The notes below the pieces were generated by a model that searched no databases, had not been told where the DNA came from, and worked only from the letters and a program-made list of their open reading frames with translations. Shown here piece by piece: positions 63,635 to 64,000 of a stretch of 64,000 nucleotides of DNA (its first letter is position 1; every line of letters begins with the position of its first letter). Source of the stretch: Chersky-840 sp050011815 (lineage in GTDB: Bacteria; Actinomycetota; Acidimicrobiia; Acidimicrobiales; UBA8190); the NCBI GenBank assembly GCA_050011815.1, contig JBEKIJ010000011.1, forward strand, positions 124,001-188,000, written 5' to 3'. Both the position numbers and the translations under genes were made by a program.

Positions 63635-64000
63635 GTGCTCGTGAAGATCTGTGGCATCACCTCGGAGGCCGACGCGCTGCTGGCGGTCGGCCTGGGCGCC
63701 GACGCCATCGGGTTCGTGTTCGCCCCCTCCCCGCGCCAGGTCTCGGCCCAGGCGGTGCGCCGCATCATCGAGCGGGTGCCGCCCGAGATCCTGACGGTGG
63801 GGGTGTTCCGCAACGAAGCCAAGACCCGGGTCGTCGACATCGTGAACAGCATCGGTCTCCGTGGCGCGCAGCTCCACGGTGACGAGACGGCCGAGGACAC
63901 CCGTTGGGTGGCGCAGCGGGTCCCGTTCACCATCAAGGCCTTTCCCGTCGGGCACCGCAACATCGGTCGGATCGACGACTACGGCGTGGAGACGGTCCTG
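63635..64000 (+). CDS. trpF: Phosphoribosylanthranilate isomerase, 5' part (partial)
   Basis: 122 codons are visible before the window ends. The start VKICGITSEADALLAVGLGADAI carries the catalytic Cys of TrpF; GFVFAPSPRQVS, VGVFRN and GAQLHGDET are family motifs. GTG at 63635 has GGGAGAGG seven bases upstream. The catalytic Asp lies beyond the edge. A dedicated trpF beside trpC differs from the PriA arrangement of Mycobacterium and Streptomyces. Confidence 0.92.
   Translation, partial: MLVKICGITSEADALLAVGLGADAIGFVFAPSPRQVSAQAVRRIIERVPPEILTVGVFRNEAKTRVVDIVNSIGLRGAQLHGDETAEDTRWVAQRVPFTIKAFPVGHRNIGRIDDYGVETVL

Overview
The window looks like a stretch of chromosome from a GC-rich actinobacterium, most likely of the class Acidimicrobiia. 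Three things point there: mycothiol synthase (MshD) and a polyprenyl-phosphate mannose synthase; a gene order (secD-secF-rsh-hisS-aspS-rarA ... alaS-ruvX-mltG-aroE, and hisDCBHAF/hisI-trpE/trpC) that follows the actinobacterial arrangement known from Mycobacterium; and secreted proteins with 'GYWLVASDGG' repeats and LAxTG-type C-termini, which I associate with this class from memory rather than from any search. I see no tRNA, rRNA, CRISPR array, insertion sequence or prophage. Both ends cut genes: the 3' end of a probable yajC at the left and the 5' part of trpF at the right.

Layout. 1-9703: protein export (yajC end, secD, secF), stringent response (rsh), two aminoacyl-tRNA synthetases (hisS, aspS) and the replication-repair ATPase rarA, all on +. 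9707-12694: a secreted S53 peptidase with six 42-residue repeats. 12724-18575: two small envelope-type proteins, then alaS-ruvX-mltG-aroE. 18576-23560: sulfotransferase, MscS channel, and two SEDS (RodA/FtsW-type) glycan polymerases flanking a BFN-domain protein. 23655-34424: polyphosphate kinase, membrane proteins, Ppm synthase, a response regulator/kinase pair, alpha/beta hydrolase, acyl-CoA dehydrogenase and MaoC-type dehydratase. 34487-39348: a VIT-family metal transporter and a 1350-residue surface protein on the minus strand, built of five copies of a domain I do not recognise. 39515-41584: mshD, nth and a small unknown gene. 41723-47002: hisD-C-B-H-A-F. 47081-50189: a GroES-like protein and an MMPL transporter. 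50356-53284: hisI-trpE-ygfZ. 53331-56966: cysQ and cysDNC. 57233-60388: a REC-GGDEF-EAL protein and a second, single-domain relative of the large surface protein. 60406-62582: a second two-component system. 62788-end: trpC-trpF.

How it fits together. Histidine and tryptophan synthesis are spread over three transcription units interrupted by unrelated genes. A separate trpF, and a HisA without the PriA-type serine, suggest the two isomerases are not merged here as they are in Mycobacterium and Streptomyces. CysDNC would make PAPS, the sulfotransferase at 18576 could use it, and CysQ would remove the PAP product. SecDF, MltG, two SEDS proteins and two sorting-signal-like surface proteins make the window rich in envelope functions.

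Expression signals. Sixteen starts carry a TANNNT hexamer 6-10 bases before a GTG or ATG, with no room for a ribosome-binding site. This is the pattern expected of leaderless mRNAs. Genes with longer leaders and clear Shine-Dalgarno sites tend to be secreted or regulatory. The best candidates for something undescribed are the two-cysteine repeat-domain family (35296-39348 and 59324-60388) and this pervasive leaderless promoter layout.
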